Positions 53,902 to 62,387 of a stretch of DNA of 64,000 nucleotides are shown here, piece by piece. The notes below the pieces were generated by a model. It was not told the origin of the DNA and made no database searches. It saw only the letters and a list, made by a program, of their open reading frames with translations. Origin of the DNA: Pseudomonas sp. (lineage in GTDB: Bacteria > Pseudomonadota > Gammaproteobacteria > Pseudomonadales > Pseudomonadaceae); the NCBI RefSeq assembly GCF_030690725.1, contig NZ_JAUYGD010000004.1, positions 53,327 to 117,326 of the forward strand, given 5' to 3'. Position 1 is the stretch's first letter. Each line of letters begins with the position of its first letter. Position numbers and translations under genes: made by a program.

Positions 53902-55551
53902 ATGCACAGCGTCAATCCTTACGAATACGGCATGCCCCGTGATGCGGCAAATTTTCAGGCGCTCAGCCCGCTGAGTTTTCTTGAGCGCGCTGCCAGCGTC
54001 TATCCGCAGCGCCTGGCGCTGATCAATGGCAGTCTGCGCCAGACCTGGGGCGAAACCTACAGCCGCAGTATTCGTCTGGCCTCGGCCCTGGCCCAGCGCG
54101 GCATTGGCCTGGGCGACACGGTGGCAGTGATCGCGCCCAACGGCCCGGCGATGTTCGAGGCGCACTTTGGCGTGCCGATGTGTGGCGCCGTGCTGAATGC
54201 CATCAATACCCGCCTGGATGCCGAAGCCATTGCCTTTATCCTGCAGCACGGCGAAGCCAAGGTTCTGCTGGTGGACAAGGAGTTCGGCGAGCTGGCGCAG
54301 CGTGTGGTCGGTCACCTGCCGCAGCCGCCGCTGGTGATTGGCATCGACGATCCGGAATATGCCGAGGGTCTGCTGATCGGTCAGCTGGATTACGAGGCGC
54401 TGCTCGCCGAAGGTGACGCCGATTACCCCTGGCAGTTGCCCGCCGATGAGTGGCAGGCGATCTCCCTCAATTACACCTCCGGCACCACCGGCAACCCCAA
54501 GGGCGTGGTCTATCACCATCGCGGTGCGCACCTGAATGCGCTGTCCAACGCCATGTGCTGGGACATGAGCCGCTTCCCGGTGTACCTGTGGACGCTGCCG
54601 ATGTTCCACTGCAACGGCTGGTGCTTCCCCTGGGCGTTGGCCGCCTATGTCGGGGTCAATGTGTGCCTGCGCCATGTGCGCGCCGAAGCCATCTACCCTG
54701 CCATCGCCGAGCATGGCGTCGACCATTTCTGCGGCGCGCCGATCGTGTTGAATATGCTGGCTAACGCCGATGACGCACTGAAAGCCCTGAAAACCCGTCC
54801 GGTAAAAGTCCTCACCGCCGGCGCCGCGCCACCCGCTGCGGTGATCGAAGCCATGGAAGCCCTGGAGTTTCGCGTTACTCACGTTTACGGCCTGACCGAA
54901 ACCTACGGCCCCAGCGTGGCCTGCGAGTGGAAAAGCGAGTGGGACAGCGAAAGCCCGGAGCAGCGCGCGCGCCTGAAATCCCGTCAGGGCGTGCGAGCGC
55001 CGCTGCTCGACGGCCTGATGGTGGCCGACCCCGACACCCTGCAACCGGTGCCGAAAGACGGTCAGACCATCGGCGAGATCATGATGCGCGGCAACGTGGT
55101 GATGAAGGGTTACCTGAAGAACCCCTCGGCCACCGCCGAGGCGTTTGCCGGTGGCTGGTTCCACTCCGGCGACCTGGCGGTGTGGCATGCCGACGGCTAT
55201 GTGGAGATCAAGGATCGCAGCAAGGACATCATCATTTCCGGCGGCGAGAACATCTCCTCCATCGAGGTGGAAGACGTGCTGTATCGCCATCCGCAGATCC
55301 TTGAAGCCGCTGTGGTGGCCATGGCCCACGCCAAATGGGGCGAAACCCCCTGCGCATTTGTCACCCTCAAGCCGGGTGCCGAGCTGACGGCCGAGGAAGT
55401 AATCGCTTTTTGTCAGCAGCGCATGGCGCGCTTCAAGGTGCCGGGCTGCGTGGTGTTTACCAGCCTGCCGAAAACCAGCACCGGCAAGGTGCAGAAGTTT
55501 GTGTTGCGTGAGCAAGCCAAGCAGTTGGCCGCGCAGCAGGCGGTGGCCTAA
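53902..55551 (+). CDS. AMP-forming acyl-CoA synthetase
   Basis: A 549-residue ligase of the ANL family that activates a carboxylic acid through an acyl-AMP. The P-loop is LNYTSGTTGNPKGVVYHHRG near residue 190; VYGLTETYGPS, then WFHSGDLAVWHADGYVEIKD and the catalytic lysine in PKTSTGKVQKF complete the set. GGAG precedes the ATG. It is divergent from fabY. The exact acid is unknown; medium-chain or aryl acids are plausible. Confidence 0.92.
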   Translation: MHSVNPYEYGMPRDAANFQALSPLSFLERAASVYPQRLALINGSLRQTWGETYSRSIRLASALAQRGIGLGDTVAVIAPNGPAMFEAHFGVPMCGAVLNAINTRLDAEAIAFILQHGEAKVLLVDKEFGELAQRVVGHLPQPPLVIGIDDPEYAEGLLIGQLDYEALLAEGDADYPWQLPADEWQAISLNYTSGTTGNPKGVVYHHRGAHLNALSNAMCWDMSRFPVYLWTLPMFHCNGWCFPWALAAYVGVNVCLRHVRAEAIYPAIAEHGVDHFCGAPIVLNMLANADDALKALKTRPVKVLTAGAAPPAAVIEAMEALEFRVTHVYGLTETYGPSVACEWKSEWDSESPEQRARLKSRQGVRAPLLDGLMVADPDTLQPVPKDGQTIGEIMMRGNVVMKGYLKNPSATAEAFAGGWFHSGDLAVWHADGYVEIKDRSKDIIISGGENISSIEVEDVLYRHPQILEAAVVAMAHAKWGETPCAFVTLKPGAELTAEEVIAFCQQRMARFKVPGCVVFTSLPKTSTGKVQKFVLREQAKQLAAQQAVA

Positions 55552-55589
55552 GGAGGATTGAAGGCACTTGTTACAGGTTTAAATGGATA

Positions 55590-55640
55590 ACGAGTTGAGA
55601 ACCTAAATGCCATTCACTAGTATTTGGCACCTTAACTCGT
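55590..55640. promoter_or_regulatory. Dyad in the fbpA leader
   Basis: ACGAGTT (55590-55596) pairs with AACTCGT (55634-55640); a second short pair, TGCCA and TGGCA, lies inside. The region is relatively AT-rich. It may be an operator or a terminator of the upstream gene. It is not a convincing Fur box. Confidence 0.35.
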
Positions 55641-55661
55641 CTATACCAAGAGGCACTATCC

Positions 55662-56663
55662 ATGCAGGTAAGCAAAGGCTTGTTCGCCGCACTCTCTCTC
55701 ACCGCGTTGGCCAGCACTGCGCAGGCCGCCGATGAAGTGGTGGTTTATTCCTCGCGTATCGACGAGCTGATCAAGCCGGTGTTCGATGCCTACACCGCCA
55801 AAACCGGGGTCAAGGTCAAGTTCATCACCGACAAGGAAGCGCCGCTGATCGCCCGTTTGAAAGCCGAGGGTGCCAATACCCCGGCTGACCTGCTGATCAC
55901 CGTAGACGCCGGTAACCTCTGGCAAGCCGAGCAGGAAGGCGTGCTGCAGCCGACCAAATCCGAGCTGATCACTGCCAATATCCCCGCCCAGTATCGCTCC
56001 AGCACCGACAGCTGGACCGGCCTGTCGCTGCGCGCGCGGACCATCTTCTACTCCACCGAACGGGTTAAACCGAGCGAGCTGAGCACCTACGAAGCCCTGG
56101 CTGACAAGAACTGGGAAGGTCGCCTGTGCCTGCGTACCAGCAAGAAGGTCTACAACCAGTCGCTGACCGCCACCCTGATCGAAACCCATGGCGCGGCCAA
56201 GACCGAAGAAATCGTCAAGGGCTGGGTCAACAACTTGGCCACTGACGTATTCGCCGATGACACCGCGCTGCTGCAGGCCATCGACGCCGGTCAGTGCGAC
56301 GTGGGCATCACCAACACCTACTACTATGGCCGCCTGCACCAGCAGCAACCTGATCTGAAAGTGAAGCCGTACTGGCCAAACCAGAACGACCGTGGCGTGC
56401 ACGTCAACCTGGCCGGTGCCGGTGTGACCAAACACGCGCCAAACGCCGAAGCAGCCCGCAAGCTGCTGGAGTGGATGACCACCGAAGAAGCGCAGACCAT
56501 CTTCGCCGGCGTTAACCAGGAGTTCCCGGCCAACCCGGCGGTTGCACCGTCCAAGGAAGTCGCTGCTTGGGGCACCTTCAAGGCTGACTCGATCGCCACC
56601 GAAGTGGCTGGCAAGCGCCAGGCCGAAGCGACCATGTTGATGGATCGCGCCGGCTGGAACTAA
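55662..56663 (+). CDS. fbpA: Ferric-iron ABC transporter substrate-binding protein
   Basis: A 333-residue periplasmic iron-binding protein. The signal peptide ends AQAAD. The mature N-terminus [20 protein letters not shown] and the iron-binding tyrosines in [10 protein letters not shown] place it in the FbpA/HitA/FutA family. AAGAGG precedes the ATG. It is followed by two hairpins before the permease gene, which would give much more binding protein than permease. Synteny suggests PA5217. Confidence 0.9.
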   Translation: MQVSKGLFAALSLTALASTAQAADEVVVYSSRIDELIKPVFDAYTAKTGVKVKFITDKEAPLIARLKAEGANTPADLLITVDAGNLWQAEQEGVLQPTKSELITANIPAQYRSSTDSWTGLSLRARTIFYSTERVKPSELSTYEALADKNWEGRLCLRTSKKVYNQSLTATLIETHGAAKTEEIVKGWVNNLATDVFADDTALLQAIDAGQCDVGITNTYYYGRLHQQQPDLKVKPYWPNQNDRGVHVNLAGAGVTKHAPNAEAARKLLEWMTTEEAQTIFAGVNQEFPANPAVAPSKEVAAWGTFKADSIATEVAGKRQAEATMLMDRAGWN

Positions 56664-56681
56664 GCCAGGGCTAAGCCGGCA

Positions 56682-56709
56682 GGTGGAAAAGCCGTCACGG
56701 TTTTCCACC
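56682..56709. terminator. Hairpin after fbpA
   Basis: GGTGGAAAA and TTTTCCACC are perfect arms, with an inner CCG/CGG pair. No U-run follows, so it is more likely a transcript-end stabiliser or attenuator. Confidence 0.6.
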
Positions 56710-56736
56710 CTGTAACGCGCTGGCTTTATACTGCCG

Positions 56737-56766
56737 ACGCCCCGCACTTGCGGGGCGTTGTCTTTT
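56737..56766 (+). terminator. Attenuator or terminator before fbpB
   Basis: ACGCCCCGC, loop ACTT, GCGGGGCGT, then TGTCTTTT. A strong stem with a short U-rich tail 20 bases before the permease start, probably partial termination. Confidence 0.75.
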
Positions 56767-56785
56767 CCGCTGTAGAGGACTCTGC

Positions 56786-58402
56786 GTGGCCCATCCTGCC
56801 CAGCACCGCTGGTATCCCATCGCCTTTGCCGTTGCCTTGCTGGTGCTGCTGCCGCTGAGCGTGCTGATGTTTAGCTGGCACGAGGTCGACCAGCAGATCT
56901 GGGCGCACCTGTGGCAAACCCAGTTGCCGCGTCTGCTCGGCAATACCCTGGTGCTGGTATTGGGTGTCGGCGTGGGTGTGACGCTGCTCGGCGTCAGCCT
57001 GGCTTGGCTCACCAGCCTCTGTGAGTTCCCCGGCAGGCGCTGGCTGGACTGGGCGCTGATGCTGCCGTTTGCCATTCCCGCCTATGTACTGGCGTTCGTG
57101 TTTGTCGGCCTGCTGGATTTCGCCGGCCCACTGCAGACCCTGCTGCGCGAGTGGTTTGGCAGTGACGTGCGCTTTCCCCGGGTGCGCTCCACCGGCGGGG
57201 TGATCATCGTGCTGGTGCTGGTGTTCTACCCCTACGTTTACCTGCTGGCGCGCAATGCCTTCCTGGCCCAGGGCAAGGGCCTGATGGAAGCGGCGCGGGT
57301 GCTTGGTCTGAGCCCGTGGCGCGCGTTCTGGCGCGTCGCCCTGCCAATGGCACGCCCGGCGATTGGCGCCGGCCTGGCCCTGGCGATCATGGAAACCCTG
57401 GCGGATTTCGGTGCGGTCTCGGTGTTCAATTTCGACACCTTTACCACCGCCATCTACAAGACCTGGTACAGCTTCTACAGCCTGACCAGCGCCACCCAGC
57501 TGGCCAGCTTGTTGTTGCTGGCAGTGATGCTGGTGCTCTATGGCGAGCGCCGCGCCCGTGGTGCAGTGCGTCCGGTAAATGAACGGCCGCGTGGCAAGGC
57601 GCTGTATCACCTCAAGGGTGGCCAGGCGCTGGCCGCCACTGCCTGGTGCGGCCTGGTATTCGCCTGCGGCTTTGTTATCCCGGTGCTGCAGCTGATCGTC
57701 TGGTTCTGGCAGCGCGGCCGTTTTGATCTGGATGAGCGCTACAGCGCCCTGATTCTGCACACCCTGTATCTGGGCGCGATGGCGGCGCTGATCACCGTGA
57801 GCGTGGCTTTGCTGTTGGCCTTCTCCCGGCGTCTGGCGCCGACCCGGCTAATGCGTTCAACCGTCGGCGTGGCCAACCTCGGTTATGCCCTGCCGGGCTC
57901 GATGCTGGCGGTGGCGATCATGCTGGCCTTCAGTTACCTCGACCGCGAACTGGTGATGCCGCTGTCCAGCTGGCTGGGTGGCGCAGGCAAACCGGTGCTG
58001 CTGGGTAGCCTCTCGGCACTGCTGCTGGCCTATATGATCCGCTTTATGGCGGTGGCCTACGGGCCACTGGAAAACAGCCTGGCGCGTATCCGCCCGTCCT
58101 TGCCGGAAGCCTCGCGCAGCCTGGGCGTGGGCGGCGTCGGGTTGTTCTTTAAGGTCTATCTGCCGCTGCTGGTGCCGGGTGCGTTGTCGGCGGCGTTGCT
58201 GGTGTTTGTCGATGTGCTCAAGGAAATGCCCGCCACCCTGCTGATGCGCCCCTTTGGTTGGGACACGCTGTCGGTACGGGTGTTTGAAATGACCAGTGAA
58301 GGCGAGTGGGCGCGCGCCGCGCTGCCAGCCCTGACGCTGGTGCTGGTCGGTCTGCTGCCGGTGATTTTGCTGATCCGCCGTTCGGCGCGGCGTCACGGGT
58401 AG
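56786..58402 (+). CDS. fbpB: Ferric-iron ABC transporter permease, fused double domain
   Basis: A 538-residue inner-membrane permease. Two permease halves are fused, each with the EAA-type loop (EAARVLGLSPWRAFWRVALP near residue 170 and EASRSLGVGGVGLFFKVYLP near 450). The start codon is GTG with AGAGG before it. Partner of FbpA. No ATPase gene follows, so the transporter must borrow an FbpC-type ATPase encoded elsewhere. Confidence 0.93.
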   Translation: MAHPAQHRWYPIAFAVALLVLLPLSVLMFSWHEVDQQIWAHLWQTQLPRLLGNTLVLVLGVGVGVTLLGVSLAWLTSLCEFPGRRWLDWALMLPFAIPAYVLAFVFVGLLDFAGPLQTLLREWFGSDVRFPRVRSTGGVIIVLVLVFYPYVYLLARNAFLAQGKGLMEAARVLGLSPWRAFWRVALPMARPAIGAGLALAIMETLADFGAVSVFNFDTFTTAIYKTWYSFYSLTSATQLASLLLLAVMLVLYGERRARGAVRPVNERPRGKALYHLKGGQALAATAWCGLVFACGFVIPVLQLIVWFWQRGRFDLDERYSALILHTLYLGAMAALITVSVALLLAFSRRLAPTRLMRSTVGVANLGYALPGSMLAVAIMLAFSYLDRELVMPLSSWLGGAGKPVLLGSLSALLLAYMIRFMAVAYGPLENSLARIRPSLPEASRSLGVGGVGLFFKVYLPLLVPGALSAALLVFVDVLKEMPATLLMRPFGWDTLSVRVFEMTSEGEWARAALPALTLVLVGLLPVILLIRRSARRHG

Positions 58403-58434
58403 GGTGGGTTAGCCGCGTAGCGGCGTAACCCGCC
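58403..58434. repeat. Inverted repeat after fbpB
   Basis: GGTGGGTTAGCCGC pairs imperfectly with CGGCGTAACCCGCC. Common dispersed pseudomonad repeat type; may end the fbpB transcript. Confidence 0.7.
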
Positions 58435-58462
58435 AGGCTCCTTCAGTACAGCCAAGACCAAG

Positions 58463-58491
58463 ATGACCGCCCCCGGTGTTGCGGCTACAAT
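58463..58491 (+). promoter_or_regulatory. Candidate gcvT promoter
   Basis: ATGACC and TACAAT are 17 bases apart, about 107 bases before the gcvT start. The -10 is good, the -35 is weak. I see no glycine riboswitch in the leader. Confidence 0.35.
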
Positions 58492-58597
58492 GCGCGCCAT
58501 TCGCAGCGGCCGATCATCTTGATAGCCCGTGCCAGTGCCCGATTGTCTGGGCTCAGCCAGGTTGCCGCTGCACTGCCCAGCCCGCAAGGAGACACTT

Positions 58598-59695
58598 ATG
58601 GGACAGCGCACACCGCTCTATGACCTGCACCTCGCCTTGGGTGCCAAGATGGTCGACTTCGGCGGTTGGGACATGCCGTTGCACTATGGCTCGCAGGTCG
58701 AGGAGCACCATCAGGTGCGTCGCGACTGCGGCGTGTTCGATGTGTCGCACATGACCGTGGTGGATGTCAGCGGCAGCCAGGCCAAGGCCTATCTGCAGCA
58801 CTTGCTGGCCAACGACATCGAGCGCCTGCAAAGCATCGGCAAAGCGCTGTACAGCGGCATGCTCAACGAGCAGGGCGGGGTGGTGGATGACCTGATCGTT
58901 TACCTCACCTGCTCTACTAATGAAGAGCAAGGTTATCGCGTGGTGGTGAATGCCTCGACCCGCGACAAGGACCTGGCCTGGATGCACCTGCAGAGCGTCG
59001 ACTTCGACGTGCAATTGCATGAACGTGCCGAGCTGGCGATGCTGGCCATTCAAGGCCCGCATGCACGCAGCAAGACTGCCGAACTGGTCAGCCAATCGCG
59101 CGCCAACCTGATTCAGAGTCTCAAGTCGTTCGAAGGCCAGCCCGATGGCGAGTGGTTTATCGCTCGCACTGGCTACACCGGCGAAGACGGCCTGGAGATC
59201 ATGCTGCCCGCCAGCGAAGTGGTGGCCTTCCTTAATGAGCTGGTTGGTGCCGGTATTTCTCCGATTGGCCTCGGGGCGCGCGATACCCTGCGCCTGGAAG
59301 CCGGGATGAACCTTTACGGCCAGGATATGGACGAAAGTGTTACCCCACTGGCCGCCAACATGGCCTGGACCATCGCCTGGGAGCCGGCCAGCCGTAGCTT
59401 CGTTGGCCGTGCCGCGCTGCAGAAGCAGAAGGTTGAAGGCGTCGCCTCCAAGCTGGTCGGCCTGGTGCTGGAAGAACGCGGCGTGCTGCGTGCGCATCAG
59501 GTGGTGCGGGTTGAAGGGGTGGGCGAAGGCGAAATCACCAGCGGCAGCTTCTCGCCGACCCTGGGCAAATCCATCGCACTGGCCCGCGTCCCGGCGTCGA
59601 CTCAGGAGCGCGCCGAGGTTGAGATTCGCGGCAAGTGGTACCCGGTGCGAGTGGTCAAGCCGACGTTTGTGCGTAATGGCAAGGCCCTGATCTGA
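58598..59695 (+). CDS. gcvT: Aminomethyltransferase, glycine cleavage T protein
   Basis: Transfers the aminomethyl carbon from H protein to tetrahydrofolate, releasing ammonia. The 365-residue sequence has [29 protein letters not shown] and [11 protein letters not shown], the hallmarks of the family. AAGGAG precedes the ATG at 58598. GcvH is encoded 142 bases downstream. No gcvP is present in the remaining window. Confidence 0.95.
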   Translation: MGQRTPLYDLHLALGAKMVDFGGWDMPLHYGSQVEEHHQVRRDCGVFDVSHMTVVDVSGSQAKAYLQHLLANDIERLQSIGKALYSGMLNEQGGVVDDLIVYLTCSTNEEQGYRVVVNASTRDKDLAWMHLQSVDFDVQLHERAELAMLAIQGPHARSKTAELVSQSRANLIQSLKSFEGQPDGEWFIARTGYTGEDGLEIMLPASEVVAFLNELVGAGISPIGLGARDTLRLEAGMNLYGQDMDESVTPLAANMAWTIAWEPASRSFVGRAALQKQKVEGVASKLVGLVLEERGVLRAHQVVRVEGVGEGEITSGSFSPTLGKSIALARVPASTQERAEVEIRGKWYPVRVVKPTFVRNGKALI

Positions 59696-59795
59696 GTATT
59701 GAGTTGGCCATGGATGGTCGAGAGCGCCCGTTTTGGAGCGGCTCACTAGGTTTTTAAAGACTTTCTTTCGGTATGGCCAAGGCCTGCTAAATTTC

Positions 59796-59819
59796 CATGA
59801 CGGCGTGGTCGCCGTCATG
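59796..59819. promoter_or_regulatory. Perfect hairpin in the gcvH leader
   Basis: CATGACGGCG, loop TGGT, CGCCGTCATG: a perfect 10-bp stem ending 18 bases before the gcvH ATG and next to its GAGG site. No U-run follows. It could tune gcvH translation or protect a processed transcript end. Confidence 0.55.
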
Positions 59820-59837
59820 TCAGATGAGGAACGACAC

Positions 59838-60227
59838 ATGAGCAATATCCCCGCCGATCTGCGTTACGCCGCCAGCCACGAGTGGGCGCGCCTGGAAGCT
59901 GATGGCAGCGTTACCGTAGGCATTTCCGATCACGCGCAGGAAGCCCTGGGTGATGTGGTGTTCATCGAGCTGCCGGAAGTCGGTAAGACCCTGAATGCCG
60001 GTCAGGAAGCCGGGGTGGTGGAATCGGTCAAGGCCGCCTCCGACATCTACGCACCGGTCTCCGGTGAAGTGATCGCGATCAACGACGGCCTGGCCGACAG
60101 CCCGGAAAGCGTCAACAGCGATCCGTACGGCAGCTGGTTCTTCAAGCTCAAGCCGAGCGATGCCAGCGAGCTGGACAAGCTGCTGGATGCGGCCGCTTAC
60201 AAGGCCACCGCTGACAGCGACGCCTGA
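59838..60227 (+). CDS. gcvH: Glycine cleavage system H protein
   Basis: A 129-residue lipoyl carrier that shuttles the aminomethyl group between P, T and L proteins. The lipoylated lysine is K65 in [14 protein letters not shown]. The ATG at 59838 has GAGG upstream; the frame open from 59733 runs through the leader hairpin and is rejected. Followed by a strong terminator, so gcvP is not co-transcribed here. Confidence 0.96.
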   Translation: MSNIPADLRYAASHEWARLEADGSVTVGISDHAQEALGDVVFIELPEVGKTLNAGQEAGVVESVKAASDIYAPVSGEVIAINDGLADSPESVNSDPYGSWFFKLKPSDASELDKLLDAAAYKATADSDA

Positions 60228-60251
60228 GTGCCAGCGCTCAAGCAGTAAACC

Positions 60252-60281
60252 AAGCCTCGCATTGTCGAGGCTTAGTTTTTT
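60252..60281 (+). terminator. Intrinsic terminator of gcvH
   Basis: AAGCCTCG, six-base loop, CGAGGCTT, then AGTTTTTT. The U-run overlaps the stop codon of the convergent acetyltransferase gene. Confidence 0.9.
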
Positions 60282-60894
60282 AGGGGGTTGGCCAGCTTTG
60301 CTGCAGGTAGTGCTGCTGCAGCCCCGGCAGGTGTAGGTGGCCGCTTGGCTGAAAGCCGTGGCGCTGGTACAGGGCAAGATTGCGCGCCTCACCGGTTTCC
60401 AATGCCACCCCGGGGCAAGCCTGCTGCCGGCAGTCGGCCAGGGTTTGCGCCAACAAGGCGCTGCCTATGCCGCGGCCTTGCTGGCCGCTGGCCACGCCAA
60501 TAAATTCGATCAGGGCGAAGGACGTGGCGCCGAGATGCCGTTCGAAGCTTTCGATCAGTAGATCGAGTTGCTCCAGGCAGGCTACGCCGCAGTGTTCGGC
60601 GATGGCCTGGCCGGCTTGCTGCAGGCTGTGCGGATCGATCTCGTGATGCCCCGGGTTGTAGTAACTCACTCCCAGCAATTGTCCGGCTTGCCAGGCCGCG
60701 AGGATAGGCAGCCGGTTGGCGCGATGCAGCTGGTGGTAGATCTGCAGGTAAGCGCGCCTGCGCGGGGCGTAACCGGGTTGTTCGCTGAGCAGATACCAAG
60801 CGAGCGTCGGGTCCGAGGCGAATGCCTGGTCGAGCAACTCCAGGGCGGCTGCATCCTGCGCCGCGGGCAGCGGCGCAATCTGCAACGGGCTCAT
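60280..60894 (-). CDS. GNAT-family N-acetyltransferase
   Basis: A 204-residue acetyltransferase. The acetyl-CoA-binding motif A is IEFIGVASGQQGRGIGSALL with the Q/RxxGxG/A core, followed by GEARNLALYQRHGFQPSG. Substrate unknown. The ATG at 60894 overlaps the NfeD stop by four bases, so it is the last gene of the stomatin-NfeD-GNAT operon. Confidence 0.88.
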   Translation of the reverse strand: MSPLQIAPLPAAQDAAALELLDQAFASDPTLAWYLLSEQPGYAPRRRAYLQIYHQLHRANRLPILAAWQAGQLLGVSYYNPGHHEIDPHSLQQAGQAIAEHCGVACLEQLDLLIESFERHLGATSFALIEFIGVASGQQGRGIGSALLAQTLADCRQQACPGVALETGEARNLALYQRHGFQPSGHLHLPGLQQHYLQQSWPTP

Positions 60895-61340
60895 TGGTAG
60901 GCTTCTACCTTGAGAATTACCCCGTCCTGGCCGATTACCTTGACCGCGCTGCCGGCCGGCAATTCCGGGCCGCTGACCAGCCATAGCGAGTCGCCGGCCT
61001 TAATCTTGCCACGGCCGTCCTGGATGGCTTCATGCAGAACGAACTGGCGCCCGAGAAACTCACTGCCGCGCTGGTTCAGCCCCGGCTGGTCGGAAGGCTT
61101 GGCTGCGCTGCGCTGGCGCTGCCACCAGAACACCGCCGTGAGTATCGACAGCAGGCCGAACAGGATGAACTGCGCAGCCCAGGGCAGGCTTGGGAAGATA
61201 AAGGTCAGCAGGCCGACGCTGGCGGCGGCCAGGCCGATCCACAGCAGGTAACCGCCGGCACCAAACACTTCGAGGATCAGCAGCAGCGTGCCGAACGCCA
61301 GCCAGTTCCAGTACGACAGGTGCTGTAAAAAGTCCCACAT
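60891..61340 (-). CDS. NfeD-family membrane protein
   Basis: A 149-residue protein with three or four N-terminal membrane segments (FGTLLLILEVFGAGGYLLWI, FILFGLLSILTAVFWW) and a C-terminal OB-fold domain (DSLWLVSGPELPAGSAVKVI). NfeD proteins partner with stomatin-type proteins, as in E. coli qmcA-ybbJ. AAGG precedes the ATG. It starts three bases after the stomatin gene stops. Confidence 0.9.
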   Translation of the reverse strand: MWDFLQHLSYWNWLAFGTLLLILEVFGAGGYLLWIGLAAASVGLLTFIFPSLPWAAQFILFGLLSILTAVFWWQRQRSAAKPSDQPGLNQRGSEFLGRQFVLHEAIQDGRGKIKAGDSLWLVSGPELPAGSAVKVIGQDGVILKVEAYQ

Positions 61341-61343
61341 GGC

Positions 61344-62264
61344 TTAACCCTTCTTCTCACCGAAGGTGGCTTTGACAATTTCGCTGATGCCGCCGACGGC
61401 GCCGATTACCTGGCTGGCTTCCAGCGGCATGAGGATGACTTTGCTGTTGTTGGCGCTGGCCAGTTGGCCGAGGGCTTCGATGTATTTCTGCGCAACGAAG
61501 TAGTTAACCGCCTGCACGTTACCTTGGGCGATGGCTTCGGAAACCATGCGCGTGGCTTCGGCTTCTGCCTGGGCGGCACGTTCGCGCGCTTCGGCTTCGA
61601 GGAAGGCGGCCTGGCGCTGGCCTTCGGCCTTGAGGATGTCGCCCTGCTTCTGCCCTTCGGCGGTAAGGATGGCGGCGGCGCGCAGGCCTTCGGCTTCGAG
61701 AATCTGTGCGCGCTTGATCCGCTCGGCTTTCATCTGCCCGGACATGGCGGCCATCAGGTCGGCGGGTGGGCTGATGTCCTTGATCTCGATACGGGTGATC
61801 TTGATGCCCCAGGGCGCGGTGGCTTCATCAACGGTGCGTAGCAGCTTCTCGTTGATTGCGTCGCGTTGGCCGAGCATGGCATCCAGCTCCATGGAGCCGA
61901 GCACAGTACGGATATTGGTCATCACCAGGTTGCGGATGGCGTGTTCGAGGTTGTTCACCTCGTAGGCCGCCTGGGCCGAGTTGATGATCTGGAAGAAGCA
62001 GATGGCGTCGATCTGCACCGTGGCGTTATCGGCGGTGATGACTTCCTGCGGCGGAATATCCAGTACGTTTTCCATTACGTTGAGCTTGCGGCCGACCTTG
62101 TCCATGATCGGCACGATGATGTTCAGGCCCGGTTTGAGGGTGTTGGTGTAGCGGCCGAAGCGCTCCACTGTCCATTCGTAGCCCTGCGGCACAACCTTGA
62201 AGCCCATAAAGACGATGGCGACGGCGAGGCCGACAAAAAGAAAAATGACGCTGCCGATTTCCAT
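61344..62264 (-). CDS. Stomatin/SPFH-domain protein (QmcA-like)
   Basis: A 306-residue membrane protein. One N-terminal anchor ([17 protein letters not shown]) is followed by the SPFH/band 7 domain ([35 protein letters not shown]). A long Ala/Glu-rich coiled coil covers about 180-245, then the C-terminal oligomerisation region. Likely organises membrane microdomains or regulates membrane proteases. AAGGAG precedes the ATG. First gene of its operon. Confidence 0.93.
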   Translation of the reverse strand: MEIGSVIFLFVGLAVAIVFMGFKVVPQGYEWTVERFGRYTNTLKPGLNIIVPIMDKVGRKLNVMENVLDIPPQEVITADNATVQIDAICFFQIINSAQAAYEVNNLEHAIRNLVMTNIRTVLGSMELDAMLGQRDAINEKLLRTVDEATAPWGIKITRIEIKDISPPADLMAAMSGQMKAERIKRAQILEAEGLRAAAILTAEGQKQGDILKAEGQRQAAFLEAEARERAAQAEAEATRMVSEAIAQGNVQAVNYFVAQKYIEALGQLASANNSKVILMPLEASQVIGAVGGISEIVKATFGEKKG

Positions 62265-62387
62265 GTGATGTAGCTCCTTGGCGAGTGAGGTCTGCTGATT
62301 AGCGGTTCAGGTATCTAAGCACAGTTGGCGTTGGCGCAGCTGTCGATGGTGTTGCAAGGTGCGCCGATCAACGGTCATGCATGCGAA

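Noticed and set aside
53845..55515. 556-codon frame antisense to the acyl-CoA synthetase
   Set aside because: Shadow frame; the plus-strand gene has all ANL motifs.
55590..55640. Fur box upstream of fbpA
   Set aside because: I looked for GATAATGATAATCATTATC-like sequence and found only a short ACGAGTT/AACTCGT dyad, so Fur control is not claimed.
58435..58597. Glycine riboswitch upstream of gcvT
   Set aside because: The leader is too short and lacks the paired aptamer helices and conserved GGAGAG-type core.
58553..59845. 430-codon frame antisense to gcvT
   Set aside because: Shadow frame over a clear aminomethyltransferase.
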